The translations under genes and the position numbers were made by a program. The notes below the pieces were generated by a model. It saw only the letters and a program-made list of their open reading frames with translations, ran no database searches and was not told the DNA's origin. Below are positions 16,586 through 25,847 of a stretch of DNA of 64,000 nucleotides, in pieces. Origin of the DNA: Amycolatopsis rifamycinica (lineage in GTDB: Bacteria > Actinomycetota > Actinomycetes > Mycobacteriales > Pseudonocardiaceae); NCBI RefSeq assembly GCF_000695625.1, contig NZ_JMQI01000055.1:62001-126000 (forward strand), read 5' to 3'. Position 1 is the first letter of the stretch, and every line of letters starts with the position of its first letter.

Positions 16586-17440
16586 GTGAGCAGAACACCC
16601 GAGCCGCGATCGCTCAGCTCGAACGAGGTCGCCCGCATCCTCGGCGTTTCGCAGGTGACGCTCCGGACGTGGGAACAACGCTACGGCATCGGTGCGTCCG
16701 GGCGCGAGAAGAACGGCCGCCGCCGGTACCTGCCCGGCGACCTCGATCGGCTGCGGCGGATGCGGGCGCTCCAGGTGCAGGGCACGCGGGCGGGTGAAGC
16801 CGCCCGGCTGGTGCTGTCCCGGTCGGCGGCGGAGACGACCGTCGACCTCCGGCGGCTGCGGATCGCCGAATCCGCCGAACGGCTCGACCTGGCCACCCTG
16901 GGCGACCTGGTCGACGACGCCCTCGGCAGCCTCGGCGTGGCGAAGTCGTGGACCGAGGTCGTCGCGCCGGTCCTGCGGGACATCGGGCAACGCTGGGCGA
17001 AAGCGGGCGACCGCGCCGCGATGGCCGCGGAGTGGGCGCTCGCCGCCGCGGCTTCGGCCGCGCTGGACCGGTTGCGGGCACCGGCTCCCGCGCGGTCCGG
17101 CCGGGGGCCCGTGCTGTTCGTCTGCGGGCCGGCCGAGCGCCACGACCTGCCGGTGAAGATGCTCTGCGCGGCACTGGGCGACGACGGCGCGCCCGCGATG
17201 TTCCTGGGCGGCCTGGTACCGCTCGACGTCCTGCGGGCGGTGTGCGGCCGGTTCGCGCCGAGTGCCGTGGTGGTGTGGTCGATGACGTCGCCGTCGGCGG
17301 ACGTGCGGGCCCTGCGCACCCTGCACGCCGAGGGGGTCCCGGTCCGCCCGGCCGGTCCGGGCTGGCGGGGATTGCCGGCGTGCGGCGAGCCGCTGCCGTC
17401 GTCATTCGTTGACGCCCTGGCCGACTTGCATCGGATGTGA
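16586..17440 (+). CDS. MerR-family regulator with B12-binding-like C-terminus
   Basis: 284 residues from GTG 16586 (GGGAG upstream). A MerR HTH occupies about 10-75 (SSNEVARILGVSQVTLRTWE, RRYLPGDLDRL). The rest follows the CarH/LitR plan: a helical bundle (about 85-170) and a Rossmann-like domain with VLFVCGPAERHDLPVKML near 176-193 and VVVWSMTSPSAD. In CarH, adenosylcobalamin contacts include a Wx9EH motif and an ExHxxG His. Here the bundle reads W...EW, with Trp in place of His, while the lower His in ERHDL remains. It may therefore bind cobalamin weakly or sense something else. Confidence 0.8.
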   Translation: MSRTPEPRSLSSNEVARILGVSQVTLRTWEQRYGIGASGREKNGRRRYLPGDLDRLRRMRALQVQGTRAGEAARLVLSRSAAETTVDLRRLRIAESAERLDLATLGDLVDDALGSLGVAKSWTEVVAPVLRDIGQRWAKAGDRAAMAAEWALAAAASAALDRLRAPAPARSGRGPVLFVCGPAERHDLPVKMLCAALGDDGAPAMFLGGLVPLDVLRAVCGRFAPSAVVVWSMTSPSADVRALRTLHAEGVPVRPAGPGWRGLPACGEPLPSSFVDALADLHRM

Positions 17441-17832
17441 ATCGAAACCAGCACCGCCGTGGAACCGATCGGCGCGGAAGACCCGGCATGACGACGCTTG
17501 GGTCTTGGACGGCGGGAAAGCGCCTGCGGCAGCTGCTGGTGTTCGTCGACGTGGTGGTGGATGGGCGCGGGCGCGGCCAACGTCGTTACGTCGGCCGCTG
17601 AAGGACCACTCCATGATCCGTCAATGGATTGATGGTCCGTCACGAAATTGATGTAGGCCGATCGAGTGATTCCTGTCGCGGTGGCTTGATCGGGTCGTCT
17701 TCCTGGTCATGAGCGTCGACGCCACTGATCAGGAATCACCTGTGAAGCGCATGGTCCGCGGGTGCACTCGCGCGGTCCGGAGCAATTCCGGACCGCGCGT
17801 CGCCGGCTCGGCCAGCGGCTCATCGAAGGCGA
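17441..17832. other. Intergenic region with inverted repeats
   Basis: 392 bases with no supported gene. GTGATTCCTG at 17666-17675 is matched by CAGGAATCAC at 17730-17739, which could be an end of a lost mobile element or a paired operator. A second, perfect 13-bp hairpin (arms 17769-17781 and 17787-17799, CGCGCGGTCCGGA) lies 33 bases before the sigma-factor start and could be a terminator or a leader structure. Confidence 0.5.
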
Positions 17833-18372
17833 GTGAGTGTGACCAGTGACTGGGAAATCCTGTCCGCCGATCAAGGGAGGCCGTATCTCTCCGAACTTTT
17901 CGAGCTCGTCGGTCCGCAGGTCGGGAGATATGCGCGGGCACGCACGCGGTACGTGGACCCGGATGACATCGTCACCGAAACGGTCCTGCGGCTGCGCCAC
18001 CACCTGGACCGCAACCCCGGCGCCGAGGCGGCCGACCTGGTTCCGGTGGCGCTGACGATCGCCCGCAACCTCCTGATCGACCAGTCGCGGGCGAACCGCC
18101 GGGAGGTGCTGCTGCCCGCGGAGAGCCTGATCACCGTGCAGACCCTGCGGGAAGAGGATTTCGCGGACCGGCGCGCCGAGATCATCGACGCCTTCGACGC
18201 ACTTCGCGCGCTGCCCGAAGATCTGCGGGAAATCGTGACGCTGGTCTGCTTGAACGAACGTTCCCTCCAGGAAGCGGCGCAGATCTTGCGCATCAGCGTC
18301 CGGATGGCTCAGCGCCGATACAAGAAAGGTCGGGAAAAGCTCCGGCGGGCTCTCGGCACCGCGCACCACTGA
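17833..18372 (+). CDS. ECF-type RNA polymerase sigma factor
   Basis: 179 residues. Region 2 is at about 20-85 (YARARTRYVDPDDIVTETVL, IARNLLIDQSR) and region 4 at about 110-175 (FDALRALPEDLREIVTLVCL, then the HTH SLQEAAQILRISVRMAQRR). The start may be GTG 17833 or GTG 17839. The next gene lies 49 bases on and encodes a membrane-tethered solute-binding protein; no classical zinc anti-sigma gene is present. The membrane protein is therefore the best candidate for controlling it. Confidence 0.87.
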   Translation: MSVTSDWEILSADQGRPYLSELFELVGPQVGRYARARTRYVDPDDIVTETVLRLRHHLDRNPGAEAADLVPVALTIARNLLIDQSRANRREVLLPAESLITVQTLREEDFADRRAEIIDAFDALRALPEDLREIVTLVCLNERSLQEAAQILRISVRMAQRRYKKGREKLRRALGTAHH

Positions 18373-18421
18373 GATCGAGGTGAGCCGGGCAATGTACAGA
18401 ACGAGTGAAGGAGCGGGCAGC

Positions 18422-19678
18422 ATGGTTCTCGGATGGTTCGGCCGACGGGCCGTCGAGATCGACGACATCGAACTCGACCGGCGCCTGGCGGATCTTCGTC
18501 GCGCGCTGAGCTGCGCGCCGCCGGAACGGAGTGGCAGCGGAGCCGACCACGCCGCGCGTCGGCGCCGGCCCGGTGGCCGGGGGCTCCTCGCCATCAGCGG
18601 CCACGGCCCGGACGCGGCGGTCCCGGCGCTGCGGCCGAAAGCCGGACGCCGCGGCGAAGCCTGGACCGGCTTCGCCGCGGGCCACGGACGGAGCCGCCGC
18701 AAGCACCGGCAGCAGACCACCGCGGTCGTCCTGGCGGTGGTGATGGCGTTGTCGGCGGTCGTGGGCGGCTTCTACTGGTACCGCGGGTCCGGGCAACCGG
18801 CGGCGCCGCCGCCGATCGCCGTCCGCGTGGGCGTACTGCCCCTCGTCGACGTCGCGGCCTTCTACCGATCCGTCGACCAGGCGTACTTCCGCTCGGCCGG
18901 CTTGGACGTCCAGGTCGTCACCGTCGCCAGCGGCCCGGAGGCGGTCCACGGGCTGCAGACGGGCCGGATCGACATCGCCTTCAGCAGTTATCCGGGGATG
19001 TTCATGGCGCAGGCCACCCACGCGGCCGACCTGAAGGTGATCGCGCCGGCTTATGTCGCAAAACCCGGCCACCTGATGCTCGTCGGCGCCCCGAACCGCT
19101 CCTTCACCCGGCCCGACCAGGCCGCGCACAAGAGGATCGGGGTCACCAGCCGCGGATCGATCTCCGACCTGCTCGCGATCTCGGAGATCCGGCAGGCCGG
19201 CGGAGATCCGGCCGACATCGACTGGCAGACCATGGACATGCGGGCGATGGTGCCGGCGATGCAGCGCGGCGAACTCGACGGCGCCGTCCTCGCCGAACCG
19301 TTCGTCACGACGGCTGCCGGAGCCGGCGCGGTTCAGCTGCTCGATCTCGGGCTCGACCTCAACTTCGCCATCCCCATGTCCGGCTGGGTCGCCCCGGCGA
19401 GTTTCGCGGAGAGCCGGCCGGAGGTCATCAGCGCTTTCCAGCTGGCACTGGGCCGCGGCGTCAGCGACGTGCAGAACCGCGATGTCCGCGAGCAGATCTT
19501 CCAGCAGTACCTCGGCATCGACGCCGGCACCGCCCGGGAGGTCCGCGTCGGCAGCTACCCCGCCTACCTGGACCTCGGCGACCTCCAGCGCGTCGCGGAC
19601 CTGATGCTGAGCCAGCGAATGCTGTCCACGCCGTTCAACGTCACGACCATGCTGCTGTCCGGGCCGCCGGGATCTTGA
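18422..19678 (+). CDS. Membrane-tethered NMT1/SsuA-type solute-binding protein with cytoplasmic N-terminal domain
   Basis: 418 residues from ATG 18422, chosen for GGAG nine bases upstream. Residues 1 to about 97 are cytoplasmic: an acidic helical start (VEIDDIELDRRLADLRRAL), then a basic linker. One membrane segment (about 100-122, TTAVVLAVVMALSAVVGGFY) leads to a periplasmic-binding domain of the NMT1/ABC nitrate-sulfonate family (RVGVLPLVDVAAF, GLDVQVVTVASG, DIAFSSYPG, KRIGVTSRGSISD, GELDGAVLAEPF). There is no lipobox. With no permease or ATPase nearby and a sigma-factor gene in front, I infer a receptor that reports a ligand to the sigma factor through its cytoplasmic tail. Confidence 0.78.
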   Translation: MVLGWFGRRAVEIDDIELDRRLADLRRALSCAPPERSGSGADHAARRRRPGGRGLLAISGHGPDAAVPALRPKAGRRGEAWTGFAAGHGRSRRKHRQQTTAVVLAVVMALSAVVGGFYWYRGSGQPAAPPPIAVRVGVLPLVDVAAFYRSVDQAYFRSAGLDVQVVTVASGPEAVHGLQTGRIDIAFSSYPGMFMAQATHAADLKVIAPAYVAKPGHLMLVGAPNRSFTRPDQAAHKRIGVTSRGSISDLLAISEIRQAGGDPADIDWQTMDMRAMVPAMQRGELDGAVLAEPFVTTAAGAGAVQLLDLGLDLNFAIPMSGWVAPASFAESRPEVISAFQLALGRGVSDVQNRDVREQIFQQYLGIDAGTAREVRVGSYPAYLDLGDLQRVADLMLSQRMLSTPFNVTTMLLSGPPGS

Positions 19679-19713
19679 CCGGCCACCCCACCCACGCCAA
19701 CCCAGGAGAACAG

Positions 19714-20379
19714 ATGCCGAACAGGAAGACCCCGGCCCCCCGGTGGGCCGACGAGCACCGGATCAAAGCCTTCGCGGACGCCATCCACTACACGATCCTC
19801 GCCGTCGACGTGGAACGCTTCAACGCTCCCGAACGGACCAACCTCCACCGGGTCATCGTCCGATCCGGGCTGTACCAGGCGGTCGAGGAGGCGCTGACGG
19901 CGTCGGGTGTCCAGTGGCAGGGCTGCCACCGCAGCGACCTCGGCGACGGGGTGCTCGTGCTGGCACCGGGGGCGTACCCGAAAGCCGTCTTCGGCGAACG
20001 AGTGCCGCAGGAACTCGCGAGGAACCTGTTCGCGCACAACAGCGCCCACATCGCCGAGGAGCAGATCCGGCTGCGGATGGCGCTGCACGCGGGCGAGATC
20101 ACCCGCGACGCGTACGGCTTCACCGGATCGTCGATCATCCACACGTTCCGGCTCCTCGATTCCCGTGCGGTCAAGGACGCCCTGTCGATCTCGGACGGGG
20201 ACATCGCGGTCATCACGTCGAACTGGTTCTACGAAGAGGTCATCCGCCACATCCAGCTCGGCGATCCCGGCAGTTACACGTCGGTCTTCGCCGCCGTGAA
20301 AGAGACGACGACCCGCGCCTGGCTGCACATCCCGGCCCTCGACGCATCGCCCGGCGAAGCCGGCCGCGAAGTGGGGTAG
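19714..20379 (+). CDS. Class III nucleotidyl-cyclase-like protein
   Basis: 221 residues from ATG 19714 (AGGAGA upstream). ILAVDVERFNAPERTN near the N-terminus, the DLGDGVLVLAPG hairpin near 80, and LRMALHAGEITRDAYGFTGSSI near 125-146 match the order of class III cyclase homology domains. The first metal-binding Asp is in AVDVE; the usual second metal Asp and the purine-specifying Lys/Asp are not obvious, so activity is doubtful. This short form is frequent in actinomycetes and usually unannotated. It follows the tethered binding protein by 35 bases and is probably the third gene of the sigma operon. Confidence 0.65.
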   Translation: MPNRKTPAPRWADEHRIKAFADAIHYTILAVDVERFNAPERTNLHRVIVRSGLYQAVEEALTASGVQWQGCHRSDLGDGVLVLAPGAYPKAVFGERVPQELARNLFAHNSAHIAEEQIRLRMALHAGEITRDAYGFTGSSIIHTFRLLDSRAVKDALSISDGDIAVITSNWFYEEVIRHIQLGDPGSYTSVFAAVKETTTRAWLHIPALDASPGEAGREVG

Positions 20380-20462
20380 CCCACGGCTCCCAACCCCGAG
20401 CGACCGCGGCGGCGGTGGCACCGGATGTGTAGTTTCTCGGGGGAAGAGAGGAGCTGACGTCC

Positions 20463-21314
20463 GTGGAACGGCTGCATGTGGGCTGCGCGATGTGGACCCA
20501 CAAGGCGTGGCCGGGCCGGTTCCTGCCGCCGTCACTCCCGGCCAGGGAGCGCCTGCGCGCGTACGCCGGCTGGTGCAACGCGGTCGAAGGCAACACCACG
20601 TTCTACGCGACGCCGGCCCGGGAGACCGTCGTGACGTGGGCGGAGCAGATCGGACCGGACTTCCGGCTGGTGGTCAAGGTGCCCAAGCTGGTCACCCACG
20701 AGCGCCGGTTCGCCGGAGTCGAGGTGCCGATGCGGGCGTTCTTGGACGCGATCGAACCCCTCGGCGACCGAGCGGTCCTGTGGACCCAGCTGCCGGGCGC
20801 GTTCGCCCCTTCGGACGTCGACGCGCTCGGCCGCTTCCTGCGCCGCCTCCCGCCCGGCCGCCGGCGCGCGGTGGAGGTGCGGCACCCGGCGTTCTTCACC
20901 GACCCCGCCGCGGCTTCGCGGCTGGAGGAAACGCTGGCGGGCGTGAACGCGGAGTGGATCCCGTTCGACACCACGGTGTTCTTCGGGAGCCCACCGGTGA
21001 CCGAGGCCGAGCAGGAGTCCTGGACGAAGAAGCCCCGCGTCCCGCGGCGAACCCGCGCCCTGACCGACCACCCGATCGTCCGCTACCTGGGCCGCGACTC
21101 GGCCGAGGAGACGACCGAGGGCTGGCAACCGTGGACCGAGGTGGTCGCGGACTGGCTGCGCGACGGCCGTTCGCCCACGGTGTTCATCCACACACCGGAC
21201 AACAACGACGCGCCGGCCCTCGCCCGCCACTTCCACGACGACGTCCGGGCCCTGGTACCCGAACTGGCCGCGTTACCGGAGCCGGAGCCGGTCGGGCCGG
21301 CGACGCTGTTCTGA
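20463..21314 (+). CDS. DUF72 family protein
   Basis: 283 residues from GTG 20463. The TIM-barrel-like DUF72 family is recognised by HVGCAMWTHKAWPGRF near the start, NAVEGNTTFYATP near 40, FRLVVKVPKLVTH near 68, LWTQLPGAF near 104 and VEVRHPAFF near 139. The reaction is unknown; structural similarity to barrel nucleases or isomerases has been noted for the family. It stands alone, with no tight neighbours. Confidence 0.85.
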   Translation: MERLHVGCAMWTHKAWPGRFLPPSLPARERLRAYAGWCNAVEGNTTFYATPARETVVTWAEQIGPDFRLVVKVPKLVTHERRFAGVEVPMRAFLDAIEPLGDRAVLWTQLPGAFAPSDVDALGRFLRRLPPGRRRAVEVRHPAFFTDPAAASRLEETLAGVNAEWIPFDTTVFFGSPPVTEAEQESWTKKPRVPRRTRALTDHPIVRYLGRDSAEETTEGWQPWTEVVADWLRDGRSPTVFIHTPDNNDAPALARHFHDDVRALVPELAALPEPEPVGPATLF

Positions 21315-21439
21315 GCACCGGGCCGCCGAAACCGTCGACGACCGGCAACCTGTCCCGGCGGCGGCGGACAGCCAGGTCCGCCCGCGCCATGCGCCCGTGT
21401 ATGGCGTCCGCATGGCGGACGTCATGATCGTTCCCGGTC

Positions 21440-22429
21440 ATGGGGGCACACCGGAAAACTCTGCGCGTTCATTTCGGTACCGACGATCTGGCCCGCACCC
21501 GGGTCCAGCCCACGCCGGATCCGCTGTGGGAAACCCTGCTCAGCCTGCACCGGCTGCAGGGGGTGGCCGGACAGCCGGTGTTCGGTGACTGGCGGTCCCG
21601 GGTCCGGCGGCGGCTGGATCGATCGGCCGGGCTGCTGTTCACCCTGGCTCCGCCACGCGGCTATTCGGTGGACTTCCTGACTCCGGTAACCGGCGTGACC
21701 GACCTGGAAGCGGGGCTCGACGCCGTGCTCAGCACCCCGCGTTCGGTGCTCACCGCCGATCTCACCGAGCTGGCCGCCTCCCGGCGCCTCCCGTCGTGGG
21801 CGCCGTTGCTCGCCGCCGGTGAGCTCGAGGTCCTGCGCGAACTCGGCGACGCCGTCCGGCGGTACTTCGCGGTCGCGGTCCAGCCCTACTGGCCCGCCAT
21901 CGTGAAACAGGTCCGGGCGGACCGGCTGCAGCGCGGCGAGATCGTGCTCGGCGGCGGTGTCGAGGCCCTGCTGAGCACGCTGCACCACCGGGTGCGGTGG
22001 CGCTCCCCGGTGCTCGAGATCGACTACCCGGTGGACCAGGACCTCCGGCTCGGTGGCCGCGGTCTCCTGCTCGTCCCGTCGCTGTTCTGCTGGCAGTCGC
22101 CGGTCACGCTGCTCGACGCGGGCCGCCAGCCCGTGCTCGTCTACCCGATCGACCGGCGTCCCGGCTGGGTCACCGGCGTCTCGTCCGTCCGGAGCGCGAC
22201 CGCGCTGCTGGGCCGGACCCGGGCGGCGGTGCTGAACGCCATCTGCGCCAGACCCCTGATCTCCACCACCGAGCTCGCGGCCGAACTGGGGATTTCGCCC
22301 GCGGGCGCGAGTCAGCACGCCACCGTGCTGCGCGGTTCGGGACTGATCGTGACCGACCGCGCCGGTGGCGCGGCGCGACACCGGCCGACCACGTTCGGCG
22401 CCGCCTTGCTCACAGTGAATGCGTCTTAG
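21440..22429 (+). CDS. ArsR-type winged-helix regulator with long N-terminal domain
   Basis: 329 residues. The C-terminal 75 residues form a winged helix (RTRAAVLNAICARPLISTTELAAELGISPAGASQHATVLRGSGLI). The N-terminal about 240 residues (LRVHFGTDDLARTRV, WETLLSLHRLQ) form the extended domain seen in many actinomycete ArsR-like proteins, presumably for ligand binding or dimerisation. It lacks an obvious metal-binding Cys motif. Its 3' end overlaps that of the converging SARP gene by 20 bases. The start may be a little downstream. Confidence 0.78.
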   Translation: MGAHRKTLRVHFGTDDLARTRVQPTPDPLWETLLSLHRLQGVAGQPVFGDWRSRVRRRLDRSAGLLFTLAPPRGYSVDFLTPVTGVTDLEAGLDAVLSTPRSVLTADLTELAASRRLPSWAPLLAAGELEVLRELGDAVRRYFAVAVQPYWPAIVKQVRADRLQRGEIVLGGGVEALLSTLHHRVRWRSPVLEIDYPVDQDLRLGGRGLLLVPSLFCWQSPVTLLDAGRQPVLVYPIDRRPGWVTGVSSVRSATALLGRTRAAVLNAICARPLISTTELAAELGISPAGASQHATVLRGSGLIVTDRAGGAARHRPTTFGAALLTVNAS

Positions 22430-25400
22430 TGAGCAATCCGGGCAGGAGGCCGGCGTCGGTCGACAACCGGGCCCGCAGCGCCGCGGCGATCGGCGTCGGG
22501 CCTCCGAGCTCGAGCAGCGTCTCGGCCGCCTGCCAGTCTTCTCGTGCGCCGGTGTGGTCGGCACGGCACGAGCGGATGTTGCTCCGCACGACGAGCGCGC
22601 GTGCCTGACCGAGCACGTGGCCGCTTGCGCGCAGCTGGTCGAGCGCTCGCGACGCGTGGTCGTCGGCCGTAGCCGGGTCGCCGGCGGCCAGCAGTGCTTC
22701 CGCGAGGTGGACGCGGGCCTGGGCGGTCAGCAGGCCGAAACCGCCTCGTTCGGCGGTTCGGAGCGCGACGGACGCGTAGTCGGCCGCTGCCGTGCGGTCG
22801 ACGGCGGAGAGCCCGAGCGCCGCCACGATCTCGCCCCGGCGGTACCCGATCTTCCTGGCCAGGCGGAGCGCTTCGAGGTAGTGGCCGTACCCGGATTCCG
22901 CCCCGCCCAGCTCGAAGTGGACGTCGCCGAGCGCGCACAACGCATCGGCTTCGAACCTGCGGTTGCCGGCGTCTCGTGCGGCACGCAGTGCTTCGTGGGC
23001 ACAGAAGCGCGCGGCCGCGAAACCACCGAAGCCCAGATGTACCGCGGCCAGGTGGACCAGTACATCCGCTTCGTCGTCGCGCGAACCCAGTTCCGCCAGG
23101 ATCTCGCGGGCCTCGGTGAGGACCTCGAGCGCACGGTCCAGCGCGCCGGTCACCCGGTAGCCGTGGCCGAGGTTGCACAGGGCGATGGCGGACGCGTGCG
23201 GGGAACCGAGCCGGCGGCAGATCCCGAGCGCACGCTCGTTGTGCCGGATGCCCTCGGCGATGCGGCCCCGTTCGATGAGCACCGCGCCGAGGTTGATCAG
23301 GCCGTTGGCGGTGCGGAGCGGGGCGCCCCGCTCCTCGGTCGCGGCGAGCGCGGACGCGAAGTGTTCGGCCGCCCGGTCGAGCAACCCCAGGTCCAGGTGG
23401 ACGGCGCCGAGTGCGTGCAGCACCGAGTCCTCGCCGTCGCACGCCCCGCTCAGGTGGTAGGCCTCCTTGGCCCCTTGGAGTTCCGCCAGCGCCACGCTGT
23501 AGGCGCCCCGGCTCCAGGCCAGCGCGCCGAGGCTGTGCCGCATGGCCCCGACCGCGTGCCGGTCGTGCGCCTGCTTCGCGGCCGTGAGCCCGGTGCTCGC
23601 CGCGACCTCCCATTCCGCGTCCAGGCGGTGCGAGTGGTAGAAGCCGCGCAGGACGTCCGCCAGCCGCCAGGCGTAGGGGAGCGGTCCGTGCTCGGCCGCC
23701 CAGCGGATCACGGCCAGGACGTTCTCGTGCTCGGCCCGCAGCCACTGCCGTGCCTCGGCCCGGTCGAACGGCCGCTCGGGTGGCTCGCCGGACGGAAGCC
23801 GCAGCAGGTCGGGGTAGAGGGCGGTCGCCGCGCGGTCCGCGGTCCGCAGGTAGTGGTCGAACAGCCTGCGCAGTGCCCCGTCCCGGCACGGTCCGGAAAG
23901 CCGCTCCCCGGCGCTTTCGGCTGCGTAGTCGCGGAGCAGGTCGTGCAGCCCGAACCGCTCGGGGGTCCGGGATTGCACGAGGTGACCGGCGACGAGTTCC
24001 CGGAGCACCCGCCGCGCCGCCCCGGTGTCCAGCCCCGCGAGGGCCGCCGCCGCGCTCAGGCTGACGTCGGCTGCCGGCACCAGCCCGAGCAGGCAGAACA
24101 GCTGCGCGGCGGGCGCCGAGACGGTGTCGTAGGACAGGTCGTAAGCCCGGCGAAGACTGAGCCGCTCGTCTCCTGGTACCGCCAGCCGGGCGACCAGCCC
24201 GGCGCCGGCCAGCTCCGCCACGTAGCCGGCCAGGGTCTGCTCGGGCCACAGGACCAGGTTCGCGGCGACGATCCGCAGGGCCAGTGGCAGGCCGGTGCAC
24301 AGCCTGGCCAGTTCCCGGGCCGCGGACTCGTCGGCCGAGATCCGGTCCGGGCCGACGACCGTGGTGAGCAGTTCGAGGGAGTCGTCCGCCGACAGTCCGT
24401 CCACCACGAACGACGTGGCGCCGAGCGTGGTCTCCACCCCGGCCAGCCGATGCCTGCTGGTGATCAGGACCGCACACCCCGGGCCCCCGGGCAGCAGCCA
24501 CCGGACCTGCTCGGCCGAGGCGGCGTTGTCGAGCACGACGAGGAGCCGCCGATCGGACAACACCGAGCGGTACAGCGCCGCGGCGTCGGCCGGATCGGCG
24601 GGCACCCGGGTGGCCGGGACACCGAGCGCGTGCAGGAACCGGACCAGGACCTCGAACCGGTCGAGGGCCGGCGCGGAGGCGCAGCCTTGGAGGTCGACGA
24701 ACAGCTGGCCGTCGGGAAACGCCGCCGCGGCGCGGTGGGCCCAGTGCAGGGCCAGTGCGGTCTTGCCCACCCCGGCCGGTCCGGTGATCAGGGCCACCGG
24801 CGGGGGACCGTTCGCCTCACGCCGGAGGAGCACGTCGTCCAAGGCCGACAGCTGCTCACCGCGGCCGATGATGGTGGCCGAGTCCGGCGGGAGCTGCCGC
24901 GGCCGGAGCCGGCCGTGGCGCTGCGGCGCCGGTGCCAGGTCGATGGCGGGGTCGTTGGTCAGGACGGCGCGGTGGGTCCGGCGCAGCGCCGGCCCGGGTT
25001 CGAGACCGAGCTGTTCGACGAGCACCGCGCGGGCTCGCTGGTAGGTGGCCAGTGCCACGTCGGTCCGGCCGCCGCGGTAGTGCGCCAGCATCAGCAGTTC
25101 CCACGGCCGTTCCCGCAGCGGCGCCTTGCTGGTCAGGGCCCGGAGGTCGGCGGCGGCGATGTCGTTGCACCCCAGTTCGAGCCAGGCCTGCGCCCGGTCT
25201 TCGGCGACGCGCAGACGCAGCTCTTCGAGCCGTTCGAGGTCCGGGCGCAGCGGCTCGGGCGGTTCCAGGCCGTTGAGCACCGGCCCGCGCCACAGTTCGA
25301 GCGCGGCGCTGAGGTGCTCGACCGCGGAGGCCGGCGCGCCCGCGCCGAGCCGACCGGAACCCAGCTCGGCGAGCCGGGTGAACCGGTCGGCGTCGAGCTC

Positions 25401-25742
25401 GCCGTCGGCGACGTCGAGCTGGTAACCGCCCTGGTGGGTCCGCAGCCGGTCCGTCCGCGCCGGATCCGCGCTACCGAGCACGCGCCGCAGTTCGGCCACG
25501 TAGGACTGCAGGTTGGCCAGCGCGGATTTGGGTGGGCGGTCACCCCAGAGCTGGTCCACGAGCGAGTCGGTGGGCACGGTCGAATTCGCCTTGAACAGCA
25601 GCACCGCCAGCAGCGACCGGACTTTGCGTCGCGTGATGGTCAGCGCGTTCCCGCGGTCGTCGAAGACCTCGAGCGGACCGAGCACGCGAAACCGCAGTGG
25701 AGCGTCCAGTTGTGACGACAGTGAGTAATCTGTCTCGTCCAT
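22410..25742 (-). CDS. AfsR/SARP-family regulator (BTAD-NB-ARC-TPR)
   Basis: 1110 residues. An OmpR-like DNA-binding domain (about 17-110, LRFRVLGPLEVFDDRG) and a bacterial transcriptional activation domain (about 115-265) form the SARP head. An NB-ARC ATPase follows, with the P-loop GPAGVGKTALAL near 322 and LLVVLDNAASAEQVRWLLPG, then winged-helix and about ten TPR-like repeats (about 650-1100). Proteins of this AfsR/GHL type switch on secondary-metabolite genes. No biosynthetic cluster adjoins it here, so its target lies elsewhere or it is pleiotropic. Confidence 0.93.
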   Translation of the reverse strand: MDETDYSLSSQLDAPLRFRVLGPLEVFDDRGNALTITRRKVRSLLAVLLFKANSTVPTDSLVDQLWGDRPPKSALANLQSYVAELRRVLGSADPARTDRLRTHQGGYQLDVADGELDADRFTRLAELGSGRLGAGAPASAVEHLSAALELWRGPVLNGLEPPEPLRPDLERLEELRLRVAEDRAQAWLELGCNDIAAADLRALTSKAPLRERPWELLMLAHYRGGRTDVALATYQRARAVLVEQLGLEPGPALRRTHRAVLTNDPAIDLAPAPQRHGRLRPRQLPPDSATIIGRGEQLSALDDVLLRREANGPPPVALITGPAGVGKTALALHWAHRAAAAFPDGQLFVDLQGCASAPALDRFEVLVRFLHALGVPATRVPADPADAAALYRSVLSDRRLLVVLDNAASAEQVRWLLPGGPGCAVLITSRHRLAGVETTLGATSFVVDGLSADDSLELLTTVVGPDRISADESAARELARLCTGLPLALRIVAANLVLWPEQTLAGYVAELAGAGLVARLAVPGDERLSLRRAYDLSYDTVSAPAAQLFCLLGLVPAADVSLSAAAALAGLDTGAARRVLRELVAGHLVQSRTPERFGLHDLLRDYAAESAGERLSGPCRDGALRRLFDHYLRTADRAATALYPDLLRLPSGEPPERPFDRAEARQWLRAEHENVLAVIRWAAEHGPLPYAWRLADVLRGFYHSHRLDAEWEVAASTGLTAAKQAHDRHAVGAMRHSLGALAWSRGAYSVALAELQGAKEAYHLSGACDGEDSVLHALGAVHLDLGLLDRAAEHFASALAATEERGAPLRTANGLINLGAVLIERGRIAEGIRHNERALGICRRLGSPHASAIALCNLGHGYRVTGALDRALEVLTEAREILAELGSRDDEADVLVHLAAVHLGFGGFAAARFCAHEALRAARDAGNRRFEADALCALGDVHFELGGAESGYGHYLEALRLARKIGYRRGEIVAALGLSAVDRTAAADYASVALRTAERGGFGLLTAQARVHLAEALLAAGDPATADDHASRALDQLRASGHVLGQARALVVRSNIRSCRADHTGAREDWQAAETLLELGGPTPIAAALRARLSTDAGLLPGLLTKTHSL

Positions 25743-25847
25743 CGCTCCCCCCGGACGGTCCGCTCACCTGTCCTGTTTCAGGTCGTTTGTCGTGAAGACG
25801 ATCGCCAGGATGCCAGAGCGGTGGGCCTCGGCCTCATCCAGGCACGC

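Noticed and set aside
18433..20379. 648-codon frame joining the sigma operon's second gene region to the cyclase-like gene
   Set aside because: Only its last 222 codons (from 19714) carry recognisable protein; the rest is out of frame with the tethered binding protein.
22419..25715. Open frame of 1098 codons antisense to the SARP gene
   Set aside because: The product is Gly/Arg/Gln-rich without domains, and the frame mirrors the codon bias of the SARP gene on the other strand.
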